Both the position numbers and the translations under genes were made by a program. From Bradyrhizobium sp. ISRA430 (GTDB taxonomy: Bacteria; Pseudomonadota; Alphaproteobacteria; Rhizobiales; Xanthobacteraceae): DNA of 64,000 bases. The DNA lies in the NCBI RefSeq assembly GCF_029909975.1, contig NZ_CP094516.1:4340001-4404000 (forward strand), written 5' to 3'. This document shows positions 52,463 through 61,616 of the stretch, piece after piece. The notes below the pieces were generated by a model that was not told the origin of the DNA, did not search any database, and saw nothing but the letters and a program-made list of their open reading frames with translations. Position 1 is the stretch's first letter, and each line of letters starts with the position of its first letter.

Positions 52463-53848
52463 ATGCGGCTTCTCATCGTTGGCACACTGAAGGGCCAGCT
52501 CACCACCGCAACCAAGATCGCGATGGAGAACGGCGCCACCGTGACCCACGCCGAGGATCACGAGCAGGCCATGCGCGTCCTGCGCGGCGGCAAGGGCGCC
52601 GACCTGCTGCTGGTCGATGTGGCCCTCGACATCCGCGACCTCGTGATGCGGCTCGAGGCCGAGCACATCCACGCTCCGATCGTCGCTTGCGGCATCACCA
52701 ACGACGCCCGCGCCGCGGTCGCCGCGATCCATGCCGGGGCCAAGGAATACATTCCGCTGCCGCCGGAGCCCGAGCTGATCGCCGCGGTGCTTGCAGCGGT
52801 CGCCAACGATTCCCGCGAACTCGTCTACCGCGACGACGCCATGGCGCGTGTGATCAAGCTCGCCCAGCAGATCGCCGGCTCCGACGCCTCGGTGATGATC
52901 ACCGGCGAATCCGGCACCGGCAAGGAAGTACTGGCCCGTTACGTCCACATGCGCTCGGCGCGCGCCAAGCGTCCGTTCATCTCGATCAACTGCGCCGCGA
53001 TCCCCGAGCATCTCCTGGAGTCCGAACTGTTCGGACACGAGAAGGGCGCCTTCACCGGCGCGGTCGCGCGCCGCATCGGCAAGTTCGAGGAGGCGACAGG
53101 CGGCACGCTGCTGCTCGACGAAATCTCCGAGATGGACGTCCGCCTGCAGTCGAAGCTGCTGCGCGCCATTCAGGAGCGCGTGATCGACCGCGTCGGCGGC
53201 ACCCGGCCGGTGCCGGTCGACATCCGCATCATCGCGACCTCGAACCGCAATCTGGCGGAGGCGGTGCGCGAAGGCACCTTCCGCGAGGATCTCCTGTTCC
53301 GCCTCAACGTCGTCAACCTGAAGATCCCGCCGCTGCGGGAGCGTCCGGCCGACATTCTCGAACTCGCCCAGCATTTCGTGAAGAAATATGCGGACGCCAA
53401 CGGCGTGCCGCTGCGCCCGATCTCGGCGGACGCGCGCCGCGTGCTCTCCACCAACCGCTGGCAGGGCAACGTCCGCGAGCTCGAAAACACCATGCACCGC
53501 GCGGTGCTGATGGCGCAGGGCGACGAGATCGGGGCTGATGCCATCATTACGCCGGACGGCGACCGCCTCGACATCGCCAGGACCGCGCCCGCCGTGGCCC
53601 ATGCGACGATGGCGGCCGAGCAGGTGACGCGGGCGCTGGTGGGACGCACGGTGGCCGACGTCGAGCGCGACCTGATCCTGGAGACGCTGAAGCACTGCCT
53701 CGGCAACCGGACCCATGCCGCCAACATCCTCGGCATCTCCATCCGCACGCTGCGCAACAAGCTCAACGAATACGCCGACGGCGGCATCCCGATCCCGCCC
53801 GCCGGCACGCCCGGCGAATATCCGCGCATGCCCATGGTGGGGGCGTGA
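52463..53848 (+). CDS. flbD: Sigma-54-dependent flagellar transcription activator FlbD
   Basis: A 461-residue activator. Residues 1-120 are a receiver-like domain that lacks the acidic pair normally found after the first strand (RLLIVGTLK), although an aspartate stands at position 52. Residues 120-380 form the AAA+ domain with Walker A GESGTGKE at 148-155, the sigma-54 contact loop GAFTGA at 195-200 and Walker B LLLDE. A Fis-type helix-turn-helix (RTHAANILGISIRTLRNKLN) ends the protein. In Caulobacter, FlbD with FliX drives late flagellar genes. The fliK promoter at 45421 is a likely target. Confidence 0.92.
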   Translation: MRLLIVGTLKGQLTTATKIAMENGATVTHAEDHEQAMRVLRGGKGADLLLVDVALDIRDLVMRLEAEHIHAPIVACGITNDARAAVAAIHAGAKEYIPLPPEPELIAAVLAAVANDSRELVYRDDAMARVIKLAQQIAGSDASVMITGESGTGKEVLARYVHMRSARAKRPFISINCAAIPEHLLESELFGHEKGAFTGAVARRIGKFEEATGGTLLLDEISEMDVRLQSKLLRAIQERVIDRVGGTRPVPVDIRIIATSNRNLAEAVREGTFREDLLFRLNVVNLKIPPLRERPADILELAQHFVKKYADANGVPLRPISADARRVLSTNRWQGNVRELENTMHRAVLMAQGDEIGADAIITPDGDRLDIARTAPAVAHATMAAEQVTRALVGRTVADVERDLILETLKHCLGNRTHAANILGISIRTLRNKLNEYADGGIPIPPAGTPGEYPRMPMVGA

Positions 53849-53877
53849 GGCGGCTACAGCGAATATTCTAAGCTGCG

Positions 53878-53909
53878 AATGCCCGGGCCCAAGTCCCGGG
53901 CATTCTTAT
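53878..53909. terminator. Terminator-like hairpin after flbD
   Basis: AATGCCCGGG and CCCGGGCATT pair perfectly around a 7-base loop, then CTTATT follows. It lies 30 bases after the flbD stop. The arms also resemble the genome's CCCGGG-type repeat. A partial TCCTGACGAAAGCCAGGA hairpin follows at about 53943-53960. Confidence 0.6.
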
Positions 53910-54086
53910 TGTGGGCGACCACATCGGCCACACCCACGGTGTCGTCCTGACGAAAGCCAGGACAACGTTGGAGGAGCATTGTGCGTCCAAACCCGCGGAT
54001 CGACAGCATAGCCGAGCCGCATTCGGCGACTAGGTCGGGCGCGAGGGACACCCTATAAGCGCAGGCGAGAACCACGCGAGGTGACA

Positions 54087-55235
54087 ATGTCTGAGGCTCG
54101 AATCACGGAATGGCTGGCGTCGCAGCGGCAGGCGATGATCGATCTGTTGCGCGACGTCGTGAACATCGATTCCGGATCCTACGACAAGGAAGGTGTCGAT
54201 GCGGTCGGCGCGCGGTTCGAGCGGCATTTTTCCGAGCACGGCATTTCCACCTGGCGGGAAAGCCACGGCACGTTCGGCGATGCGATCCATGCAGAGGTCG
54301 CCAAACCCGGCAGCAACGAGAAGCCGGTGCTGTTGATGGGCCATCGCGACACGGTCTTCTCCAAGGGCGAGGCCACACGGCGCCCGTTCACGATTCGGGA
54401 CAAGCGCGCCTACGGTCCCGGCGTCGCCGACATGAAAGCCGGCCTCGTCATGAATGTGTTCGTGGCCGCGGCCTTCCAGAAATTCGGCGGCAGCCCGCAT
54501 CCGATCAAGGTGCTGATCACCTCTGACGAGGAGATCGCCTCGCCCTCGTCGCGCCCGGTGATCGAGCGCGAGGGACGCGCCGCGCGCGCGGTCTACAATT
54601 CCGAGCCGGGCCGTCCGACCGGCAATATCGTCACCAGCCGCAAGGGCGGCATCTTCATGCATTTCGGCATCACCGGCAAAGCCGCGCACTCCGGCGCCAA
54701 CTTCGCCGCCGGCGTCAGCGCGATCGGCGAGCTCGCGCACAAGATCGTCCAGATCCACGCGCTGACCGATCTCACCAAGGGCATCACGCTGAATGTCGGC
54801 CTGGTCGCTGGCGGCCAGTCCGTCAACACCACGGCGCCTTATGCGGAAGGCCAGATCGACCTGCGCTACATCGATCCTGCCGATCGTGCCAAGGTGATGG
54901 CCGAGATCGAACGGATCATGGCCACGCCTTACGTGCCCGGCACCAGCGCCGTGCTGACGGTCAAGGGCGAATTCCTGCCGGCGGTTCAGAGCGAGGACTC
55001 CAAGGCGCTGTTCGAAGGCTACCAGGCGGCGGCGAGAGAGGTCGGCCTCACCACGCTGCAGGGCGAGTTCTCCGGCGGCTGCGCCGATTCCGGTTTTACG
55101 GCGGCGGTCGGCACGCCGACCATCTGCGGCCTCGGGCCGGTGGGCGGCCTTGCGCATACGCCGGAGGAATATCTCGAGCTGGACAGCATCGTCCCGCGCG
55201 CGCAGGCGCTGGCGCTGGCGATTTTGCGGAGTTGA
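54087..55235 (+). CDS. M20-family metallopeptidase (glutamate carboxypeptidase-like)
   Basis: A 382-residue di-zinc peptidase. Metal motifs in order are LLMGHRDTVFSKG, YGPGVADMKAGLV, ITSDEEIASPSS with the catalytic Glu, and the C-terminal GGLAHTPEEY. The dimerisation insert includes GITGKAAHSGANFAAGVSA. It resembles carboxypeptidase G2 and related M20A enzymes that cut C-terminal Glu from peptides or folates. GAGGTG lies a few bases before the ATG at 54087. It stands alone between flbD and a repeat. Confidence 0.88.
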   Translation: MSEARITEWLASQRQAMIDLLRDVVNIDSGSYDKEGVDAVGARFERHFSEHGISTWRESHGTFGDAIHAEVAKPGSNEKPVLLMGHRDTVFSKGEATRRPFTIRDKRAYGPGVADMKAGLVMNVFVAAAFQKFGGSPHPIKVLITSDEEIASPSSRPVIEREGRAARAVYNSEPGRPTGNIVTSRKGGIFMHFGITGKAAHSGANFAAGVSAIGELAHKIVQIHALTDLTKGITLNVGLVAGGQSVNTTAPYAEGQIDLRYIDPADRAKVMAEIERIMATPYVPGTSAVLTVKGEFLPAVQSEDSKALFEGYQAAAREVGLTTLQGEFSGGCADSGFTAAVGTPTICGLGPVGGLAHTPEEYLELDSIVPRAQALALAILRS

Positions 55236-55237
55236 GT

Positions 55238-55352
55238 TCGTAGGGTGGTAACCCACCTCTTTGGTTTCCGCCGAAATAGACAGTGGTGGGTTACGCCTTC
55301 CGCCTTCGCTCGTGGAGCTACGGCGGACGTGGTCGGCTAACCCACCCTACGA
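55238..55352. repeat. Inverted repeat of the TAGGGTGGGTTA type
   Basis: TCGTAGGGTGG at the left pairs with CCACCCTACGA at the right, and inner TAACCCACC pairs with GGTGGGTTA. It occupies the space after the peptidase stop. I recognise this as a dispersed Bradyrhizobium intergenic repeat. Confidence 0.75.
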
Positions 55353-55354
55353 GA

Positions 55355-55510
55355 TCACGAATAACTCGGCGCGTCCGGCTTGCGGAAGATGTGGATAGGG
55401 TCGCCGGGAATGATGGGCTGGCCGCGGAAGGTCGCATAGGCATAGAGCGCGAGATAGGCGATCGCCAGCGCGCCGATGGCGTAGAAGGCCCAGGTCGCCA
55501 CGCGCTTCAT
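55355..55510 (-). CDS. Small single-pass membrane protein (51 residues)
   Basis: The frame reads MKRVATWAFYAIGALAIAYL and then ALYAYATFRGQPIIPGDPIH, ending KPDAPSYS. One membrane helix with two positive residues before it predicts a cytoplasmic N-terminus. High GC at third codon positions across the whole frame supports coding. It lies between a repeat and the flavin reductase, in the same direction as the ssu genes, 87 bases after the flavin reductase stop. The function is unknown. Confidence 0.65.
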   Translation of the reverse strand: MKRVATWAFYAIGALAIAYLALYAYATFRGQPIIPGDPIHIFRKPDAPSYS

Positions 55511-55597
55511 CGTTCCGCTCCCATGCCTTCCAGCGGGAAGGCTTAAGGCAGCGCTTCTAGAGCGATGACGGGGAAAAGGCCAGCCTTGCTCCGGTGA

Positions 55598-56179
55598 TCA
55601 AATGCCGCGCCGGCCGCGCGCGGGAACGCTGACGTCAGCAAGCTTTGCCGCGTCCTCGTCGTGATCGACCGCCACATATTGGCCGTGCCAATAGGCCAGC
55701 GCGGCGCTGCGGGTGGAGCTCCTGATGTGCCTGACACGGCCGATGACGATGCCGTGCGAGTGCCGTTCGAGGATCTCCTCGACTTCGCAATCAAATGCCG
55801 ACAATGCGCCGGCCAGCAGCGGAACCCCCGAGACGCCCGTCACCCACTGGGCGCCGGCGAAGCGATCGGCGCCCTTCAGCCCGCCCTTGCCGGCGAAGCG
55901 TTCGGCGATGTCGAGCTGGTCGGCATTGAGAATGTTTACACCGAAGGCACCGTGACGCCGGATCAGCGGGAACGAGGACGCGTCGCGATTGATGCTGACG
56001 AGCAGCGTCGGCGGATCGACCGTGAGCGAGGTCACCGAGGTCACCGTCATGCCGGTGACGTCCTTCCCGCGTCCGGCGGTGATGACGCTGACGCCGCCGG
56101 TGAGGTGGCGCATGGCGCCGCGGAAATCGGCGAACGAGACGGGAGTTTCGGTCATGAGATCGCGGGGAACTACATTCAT
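55598..56179 (-). CDS. Flavin reductase family protein (SsuE-like role)
   Basis: A 193-residue flavin reductase of the DIM6/NTAB (HpaC-like) fold: FRGAMRHLTGGVSVITAGRG, GMTVTSVTSLTVDPPTLLVS and FAGAQWVTGVSGVPLLAGAL. It would supply reduced FMN to SsuD. It is not homologous to E. coli SsuE but stands at the end of the ssu operon, 32 bases after ssuB, which supports that partnership. Confidence 0.88.
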   Translation of the reverse strand: MNVVPRDLMTETPVSFADFRGAMRHLTGGVSVITAGRGKDVTGMTVTSVTSLTVDPPTLLVSINRDASSFPLIRRHGAFGVNILNADQLDIAERFAGKGGLKGADRFAGAQWVTGVSGVPLLAGALSAFDCEVEEILERHSHGIVIGRVRHIRSSTRSAALAYWHGQYVAVDHDEDAAKLADVSVPARGRRGI

Positions 56180-56211
56180 GGCATGCTCCCCGAAGCGGGG
56201 TCTCCGTACAT

Positions 56212-57048
56212 TTAGGTACGATCGTCCGCCGACAAAAGGTGGTTCAGGATCGAGCCTTCGAGGCCCGCAAGCTCGACCGAGCCACGCTGGCGCGGCCGGG
56301 CTGCGTTAACCAAGACGTCATGGGCAATGCGGCCCTCCTCGATCACCAGCACCCGATCGGCCAGCGCGACCGCTTCCGAGACGTCATGGGTGACCAGGAT
56401 CGCGGTAAAGCCCTGATCGCGCCAGACGCGCTCCAAAAGCCGCTGCATCGAGATGCGGGTCAGCGCATCGAGTGCGCCGAGCGGCTCGTCGAAGGCGAGT
56501 ACGCGCGGACGCGAGACGAGCGCGCGCGCCAGCGCGACGCGCTGCTTCTGTCCACCCGACAGCACCGAGGGCCACTGGCCACGCTTATCGGCAAGCCCGA
56601 CCTCGCCCAGTGCCTTCTCGGCCCGCGGCTGCGCGTCGATGGAGGCGCGGTCGCGGCCGAGGCCGACCTCGACATTGGCGAGCACGCGCGCCCACGGCAG
56701 CAGCCGCGGCTCCTGGAACATCACGCGGATGTCTTCGGGCCGAATTTCATCGCCGAAGCTGATGCTGCCGGCGTCGATTGTCTCCAGGCCGGCAATCAGG
56801 CGCAGCAGCGTGCTCTTGCCGCAGCCGCTCTTTCCCACGATCGCGACGAACTGGCCGGCGGGAATATGCAGGTCGATGTCGCGCAACACTTCATTTTCGC
56901 CGAAGGATTTGCGCAAACCGCGGATGCTGAGCGGCAGGCCGCTCGCATGCGCCGGCCGCTCCTCGCGTGCGACGCGGGCCGTTGGTGCGAAATTGGCGCG
57001 GCTTGCGAGTTCGGTTTCGGGAAGGGAGGTACGAAGGGCTGTCTGCAT
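56212..57048 (-). CDS. ssuB: Aliphatic sulfonate ABC transporter ATPase
   Basis: A 278-residue ABC ATPase. Walker [11 protein letters not shown]-loop [11 protein letters not shown], signature [15 protein letters not shown] and Walker [13 protein letters not shown] are all intact. The Q-loop context ([10 protein letters not shown]) is typical of nitrate/sulfonate/taurine ATPases. The N-terminus has about 35 extra residues before the first strand, so an internal start is possible. It lies 7 bases after ssuC. Confidence 0.92.
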   Translation of the reverse strand: MQTALRTSLPETELASRANFAPTARVAREERPAHASGLPLSIRGLRKSFGENEVLRDIDLHIPAGQFVAIVGKSGCGKSTLLRLIAGLETIDAGSISFGDEIRPEDIRVMFQEPRLLPWARVLANVEVGLGRDRASIDAQPRAEKALGEVGLADKRGQWPSVLSGGQKQRVALARALVSRPRVLAFDEPLGALDALTRISMQRLLERVWRDQGFTAILVTHDVSEAVALADRVLVIEEGRIAHDVLVNAARPRQRGSVELAGLEGSILNHLLSADDRT

Positions 57049-57055
57049 GTCACTC

Positions 57056-57862
57056 TCAACGTTTCTGGGAGGCAGGGTGCCAGGCGAGCGTCAGACGCTC
57101 CAGCACGCGGGAGGCGCTGTCGGCGAGCTTGCCGAGCAGGGCGTAGATCAGGATCGACAGCACGACGACATCGATCAGCATGAACTCGCGCGCCTGCATC
57201 GCCATGTAGCCGAGGCCCGAGGAGGCTGCGATCGTCTCGGCAACGATCAGGGTCAGCCACATGATGCCGAGCGCGAAGCGGATGCCGACGAAGATCGAGG
57301 GCAGTGCGCCCGGGAAGATCACCCGGCGGAACAACTCGCCGTCGGTCATGCCGTAGATGCGGCCCATCTCGATGAGCTGGGGGTCGACGGTGCGGATCCC
57401 GTGCAACGTGTTGAGGTAGACCGGGAAGAACACCCCCAACGCCACGAGGAACAGCTTTGCGCTCTCGTCGATGCCGAACCAGAGGATGACGAGCGGGATC
57501 AGCGCCAGATGAGGCACGTTGCGCACCATCTGCAGCGTGGTGTCGGTGAGCTTTGCCGAGAGCTGCGACAGGCCGTTGGCAAGGCCAAAGGCGAAGCCGA
57601 TGCTGCCGCCGATCAGAAAGCCGATCGAGGCGCGCCAGAACGAGACCCAGATGTTGCGGACGAGCTCGCCGGAGAGCAGCAGCTTCCACCCCGCCAGCAC
57701 GACGTCGCTCGGCGCCGGCAACACCCGCGTCGGCACGAAGCCGGTGACGCTGGCCGCCTGCCAGATCGCGATGATGCCGAGCGGCGCGATCCATTGGATC
57801 AGGCCGCCCGCGCGCGGCAGGCGAACGCCACGCGGAAGCGAGATACTGTCGATGAGGCTCAT
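57056..57862 (-). CDS. ssuC: Aliphatic sulfonate ABC transporter permease
   Basis: A 268-residue inner-membrane permease with about six helices. The EAA loop is [20 protein letters not shown], and [20 protein letters not shown] near the N-terminus is typical of SsuC/TauC. Its ATG overlaps the ssuD stop by four bases (ATGA). Confidence 0.93.
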   Translation of the reverse strand: MSLIDSISLPRGVRLPRAGGLIQWIAPLGIIAIWQAASVTGFVPTRVLPAPSDVVLAGWKLLLSGELVRNIWVSFWRASIGFLIGGSIGFAFGLANGLSQLSAKLTDTTLQMVRNVPHLALIPLVILWFGIDESAKLFLVALGVFFPVYLNTLHGIRTVDPQLIEMGRIYGMTDGELFRRVIFPGALPSIFVGIRFALGIMWLTLIVAETIAASSGLGYMAMQAREFMLIDVVVLSILIYALLGKLADSASRVLERLTLAWHPASQKR

Positions 57863-59037
57863 GATTGCGATGCCTGTTTGTGCGGCCGGTAATCGTTGCC
57901 GATGGTCTCGCCGAACGGACCGTTGTTGGGATGCAGCCGCGTCACATTGCTGCCGTGCTCGAGCGAAAGCAGCGGGAAGACCAGCTCGGCGAAGCGATAG
58001 GCCTCTTCGAGATGCGGGTAGCCCGACATGATGAAGGTATCGATGCCGATCTCCTGATACTCCTTGATGCGCGCAGCCACCGTCTGGGCGTCACCGACCA
58101 GGGCCGTGCCGGCGCCGCCGCGCACCAGGCCGACGCCGGCCCACAGGTTCGGGCCGATCTCGAGCTTGTCGCGCTTGCCGCCGTGGAGCTGCGCCATGCG
58201 TTGCTGGCCGACGGAATCCATGCGCGCAAAGTTCTTCTGCGCCGCCGCGATGGTCTCGTCGCTGACATGCTTGATCAGCTCGTTGGCCGCCCGCCATGCA
58301 GCCTCGTTGGTCTCGCGGACGACAACGTGAAGGCGGATGCCGAAGGAGAGCTTGCGGCCGCGGGGGGCTGCAACTTCCCTCACCTTCGCGATCTTCTCGG
58401 CGACCTGCGCTGGCGGCTCGCCCCAGGTGAGGTACTTGTCGACAGTGTCGACGGCAACGTCGATGCCGGCATCCGATGAGCCGCCGAAATAGAGCGGCGG
58501 CCGCGGCGACTGCACGGGGTGAAACAGCAGCCGCCCATCCTCGATCCGGATGTGCTTGCCTTCGACATTCACCGTCTTGCCCGCGAGCAGGTCGCTATAG
58601 ACGTTCAGGAATTCCCGGGTGACCTCGTAGCGCTCGTCATGGGGCAGGAAGATGCCGTCGCCCTTGTTCTCGACGGGATCGCCGCCGGTGACGACGTTGA
58701 TCAGCAGCCGGCCGTTTGTGATGCGGTCGAGCGTCGACGTCATGCGCGCGGCGACGCTCGGCGATTGCAGCCCGGGCCTGACCGCCACGAGATAGCGCAG
58801 ACGCTCGGTGAACGGCGCGACGCTGGAGGCGACGATCCAGGAATCCTCGCAGCTTCGCCCCGTCGGCAGCAGCACGCCGAAATAGCCGAGCTGGTCGGCG
58901 GCCTGCGCGATCTGGCGAAGGTAGTTGAAGTTGACCTCGCGTCCGCCGGTCGCAGTGCCGAGATAACGGCCGTCGCCGTGGGTCGGCAGGAACCAGAGGA
59001 TGTCAGCGTCAGCTTGCTTGCTCATGCTCTTGCTCAT
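57859..59037 (-). CDS. ssuD: FMNH2-dependent alkanesulfonate monooxygenase
   Basis: A 392-residue luciferase-like enzyme that uses oxygen and reduced FMN to split alkanesulfonates to aldehyde and sulfite. It shows [59 protein letters not shown] and [13 protein letters not shown], all standard SsuD blocks. The frame stays open upstream, but the ATG at 59037 overlaps the SsuA stop by four bases and matches the family N-terminus. Confidence 0.96.
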   Translation of the reverse strand: MSKSMSKQADADILWFLPTHGDGRYLGTATGGREVNFNYLRQIAQAADQLGYFGVLLPTGRSCEDSWIVASSVAPFTERLRYLVAVRPGLQSPSVAARMTSTLDRITNGRLLINVVTGGDPVENKGDGIFLPHDERYEVTREFLNVYSDLLAGKTVNVEGKHIRIEDGRLLFHPVQSPRPPLYFGGSSDAGIDVAVDTVDKYLTWGEPPAQVAEKIAKVREVAAPRGRKLSFGIRLHVVVRETNEAAWRAANELIKHVSDETIAAAQKNFARMDSVGQQRMAQLHGGKRDKLEIGPNLWAGVGLVRGGAGTALVGDAQTVAARIKEYQEIGIDTFIMSGYPHLEEAYRFAELVFPLLSLEHGSNVTRLHPNNGPFGETIGNDYRPHKQASQS

Positions 59038-59987
59038 GATCCTGGCCTCCGCGCCACGTCGGAAATCTTGATTGCTTTCGGGATCAGGTTGAGCGCGAGG
59101 AATGCGTCGGCAACCTGCTGTTGATCGGCGACGACCGTATCCGTGATCGGCCTGATGCCGTAGGACTGGCGCTTGAGCGCCACCTCGACCACGGGCACCG
59201 ACAGTCCGATGGACGGGGCGAGCTGCTCGGCGACGGCATGGATGTCGCCTTTGGCCCAGTCGTCGACCGCGCTCAGCTCGGCGAGCACGGCGTCGACGAT
59301 CTTCGGGCCCGCCTCGAGGAATTTCTTCGAGGAGAAATAGAACTGGTAGTTCGAGACGATGTTGCTGCCGTCGGTGAGCGTGCGCGCACCAGTTGCGGCT
59401 TCCGCCGCCGCCTGGAACGGATCCCAAATCACCCAGGCATCGACCGCGCCGCGCTCGAAGGCGGCGCGCGCATCGGCCGGCGCCAGAAACACCGGCTCGA
59501 TTTCCGAATATTTGACGCCCGCCTGCTCCAGCGCCTTGACCAGGAGATAGTGGACGTTCGAACCCTTGTTCAGCGCCACCTTCTTGCCCCTGAGATCGGC
59601 GACCGATTTCAGCGGACTGTCCTTCGGCACCAGGATCGCCTCACCCTTCGGCGCCGGCGGCTCATAGGCGACATACTGAATCGGCGCGCCGGCGGCCTGC
59701 GCGAAGATCGGCGGCGCTTCGCCGGTGTTGCCGAAATCGATCGCGCCGACATTGAGCGCTTCAAGCAGCGGCGGGCCCGACGGAAATTCGGTCCACACCA
59801 CCTTGTAGCCTTCGGCCGCGAGCTTCGGCTCCAGCGTGCCTTTGCTCTTCAACAGCACCAGCTTGCCGTATTTCTGATAACCGATGCGAACGACCTTGTC
59901 CCGGCCGAAGGACGTGCCGACCGCGGCGGCGACGATGCCGATCGACAGGACGATAGCCGCGATCAGACGCTGGATGATACGCCTCAT
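59034..59987 (-). CDS. ssuA: Sulfonate ABC transporter substrate-binding protein
   Basis: A 317-residue periplasmic protein with signal peptide [60 protein letters not shown] and [20 protein letters not shown] are SsuA hallmarks. The ATG at 59987 (MRRIIQRL) is chosen because it begins the signal peptide and AAGGG lies upstream. The second SsuA-like gene is directly upstream at 60026. Confidence 0.93.
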   Translation of the reverse strand: MRRIIQRLIAAIVLSIGIVAAAVGTSFGRDKVVRIGYQKYGKLVLLKSKGTLEPKLAAEGYKVVWTEFPSGPPLLEALNVGAIDFGNTGEAPPIFAQAAGAPIQYVAYEPPAPKGEAILVPKDSPLKSVADLRGKKVALNKGSNVHYLLVKALEQAGVKYSEIEPVFLAPADARAAFERGAVDAWVIWDPFQAAAEAATGARTLTDGSNIVSNYQFYFSSKKFLEAGPKIVDAVLAELSAVDDWAKGDIHAVAEQLAPSIGLSVPVVEVALKRQSYGIRPITDTVVADQQQVADAFLALNLIPKAIKISDVARRPGS

Positions 59988-60025
59988 GTTCAAACCCTTG
60001 TGCGTGGGAAGGCTGGTCGGCACGA

Positions 60026-60976
60026 TCAGGTCGCCGTGCTGCGCCAGACGATGTCACGGATCGCGATCGGCTTCGGGATCAGGCCGAGCTTGTAGAAGCG
60101 ATCGGCAACGCCCTGCTGGGTCGCAACGATGTCGTCGGTGACGGGGCCGACCACGAAGGCCGAGCGGTTGGCGGCGATGGTCTGGATGTCCAAGGGGATG
60201 CCGGTCACAGCGGCCAGCGATTTCGCGACCTCGTCACGGTGCTGTTCGGCCCATTTTGCGGTCGCGGTCGTCACGTCGACGATTTGTTGCAGGATGGGCC
60301 CGTGATTCTTCGCGAAATCGCGGTTGGCGATGTAGAAGGAATTGGTCTTGGTGACCTCGCGCGCATTGATCAGGATGCGGCCGTTCTGCTTGGTCTCGCC
60401 GATCGCGAAGTAGGGATCCCAGATCGCCCAGGCGTCGATGCTGCCATTGGCAAAGGCGGGGCCGGCGTCCGGCGGCGCCAGATACACCGGCGTGATGTCG
60501 GCATAGGTGAGACCAGCCTTCTCCAGCGTCTGCACGACGATGTTGTGGGCGCTGGAGCCCTTGGTGAAGCCGATGCGCTTGCCTTTCAGCTCAGCGATCG
60601 AGCGGATCGGCGAATCCCTCGGCACCAGGATGCCCTGGCCGTTGGTGATGGGCTGGCCTGCGGCATAAACCATCGCGGCGCCCGCAGCCTGGGCGAACAC
60701 CGGTGGGGAATCGCCGACCGCGCCATAATCGACGCCGCCGACATTCATCGCCTCCATCATCGGCGGACCCGAGGAGAACTCGACCCATTTCACCTCAACG
60801 CCTTGCGGGGCGAAATGTCTTTCCAATGCGGCCTGCTGGCGCGTGATGACCAGCACGCCGTTCTTCTGGTAGCCGATACGAATTTCCTTCACGGCGCCTT
60901 GCGCCTTCGTGCGCGAGGCGAACGCAGCGATAGCTGCTGTTCCGACAGATAGCTTGAGAAAGTCCCGACGTTGCAT
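60026..60976 (-). CDS. Second SsuA-like sulfonate substrate-binding protein
   Basis: A 316-residue periplasmic protein. MQRRDFLKLSVGTAAIAAFA looks like a twin-arginine-type signal, unlike the Sec-type signal of the downstream copy. IRIGYQKNGVLVITRQQAAL, FSSGPPMMEAMNVGGVDYGA and GDSPPVFAQAAGAAMVYAAG parallel the downstream SsuA. GGGAG lies before the ATG. It is the first gene of the operon. The two proteins are clearly paralogous but divergent, so they may bind different sulfonates and share one SsuBC. Confidence 0.9.
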   Translation of the reverse strand: MQRRDFLKLSVGTAAIAAFASRTKAQGAVKEIRIGYQKNGVLVITRQQAALERHFAPQGVEVKWVEFSSGPPMMEAMNVGGVDYGAVGDSPPVFAQAAGAAMVYAAGQPITNGQGILVPRDSPIRSIAELKGKRIGFTKGSSAHNIVVQTLEKAGLTYADITPVYLAPPDAGPAFANGSIDAWAIWDPYFAIGETKQNGRILINAREVTKTNSFYIANRDFAKNHGPILQQIVDVTTATAKWAEQHRDEVAKSLAAVTGIPLDIQTIAANRSAFVVGPVTDDIVATQQGVADRFYKLGLIPKPIAIRDIVWRSTAT

Positions 60977-61616
60977 TCAACACTCCCGGCCGCGCGCGGC
61001 CGTCATTCATTCGCATTGCGAGAATGATGGTGTGGCTTGGCGAAGGTGTCGAGACGCGCGGAAAAATAGCGATGCGCGCACTGCGCACGCGGCTGCGCGC
61101 ATGACTAATGTTTCAAGCGGCGGAGCGAATGCAGAGAGAAATTTTCTGCACGCGAATGTGACGGTCGCGCGCATTGCACGAGCGCGTCATGGGAGCGCTT
61201 GGAATCACGAAGAAACCAGTTCGGCCCGAGGGTCCGGGCGACCGGATTACAAAAATATCGAAAACAACCCCATGCAAAGTAGCCGATGGGCCGTCTGCTC
61301 ATGGCATACGCATTTTCCGAAGCCGTTTGACACGTCGGGCAAAACACCAGCATGATGTCATCATGCCGCGTGGAGTGGGGTCCGCTCTCGCCGCGCCTCG
61401 TGATGGTCGGCATAGTACTGCCTCATCAACCGTCGTCATTCCCCGCGAAAGCGGGGAATCCAGTATTCCAGAGACGTTAAACGTTCCACACGACTGCCGC
61501 GGCGTACTGGATCGCCCGCCCCAGTGCGCAAGTGCGCACTAGGCGGGCGATGACAGCAAGACTGTGGCGAGCGCGTGCCTCAGTCCCGTTGTTGCGAGCG
61601 CAGATCCCTTTGCGAC
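60977..61616. promoter_or_regulatory. Upstream region of the ssu operon
   Basis: These 640 bases precede the minus-strand ssu run and hold its promoter. CATTCGCATTGCGAGAATG (about 61009-61027) is an imperfect palindrome near the start and could be a LysR-type site, since ssu operons are often under CysB/Cbl-like control. No gene is visible. The left half is gene-free unique DNA and the right part is the repeat at 61432-61557. Confidence 0.4.
61432..61557. repeat. Dispersed composite repeat downstream of the P450 gene
   Basis: GTCATTCCCCGCGAAAGCGG begins the left half, with a CCCCGC/GCGGGG hairpin. GGCGTACTGGATCGCCCGCC and AGGCGGGCGATGACAGC form the right half, with CCAGTA and TACTGG as inner complements. 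This unit is common in Bradyrhizobium intergenic DNA. It may also terminate the P450 transcript, which ends at 61617. Confidence 0.8.

Noticed and set aside
56453..57892. A 479-codon plus-strand frame across ssuB and ssuC
   Set aside because: It is antisense to two genes with all their family motifs and has no recognisable domain.
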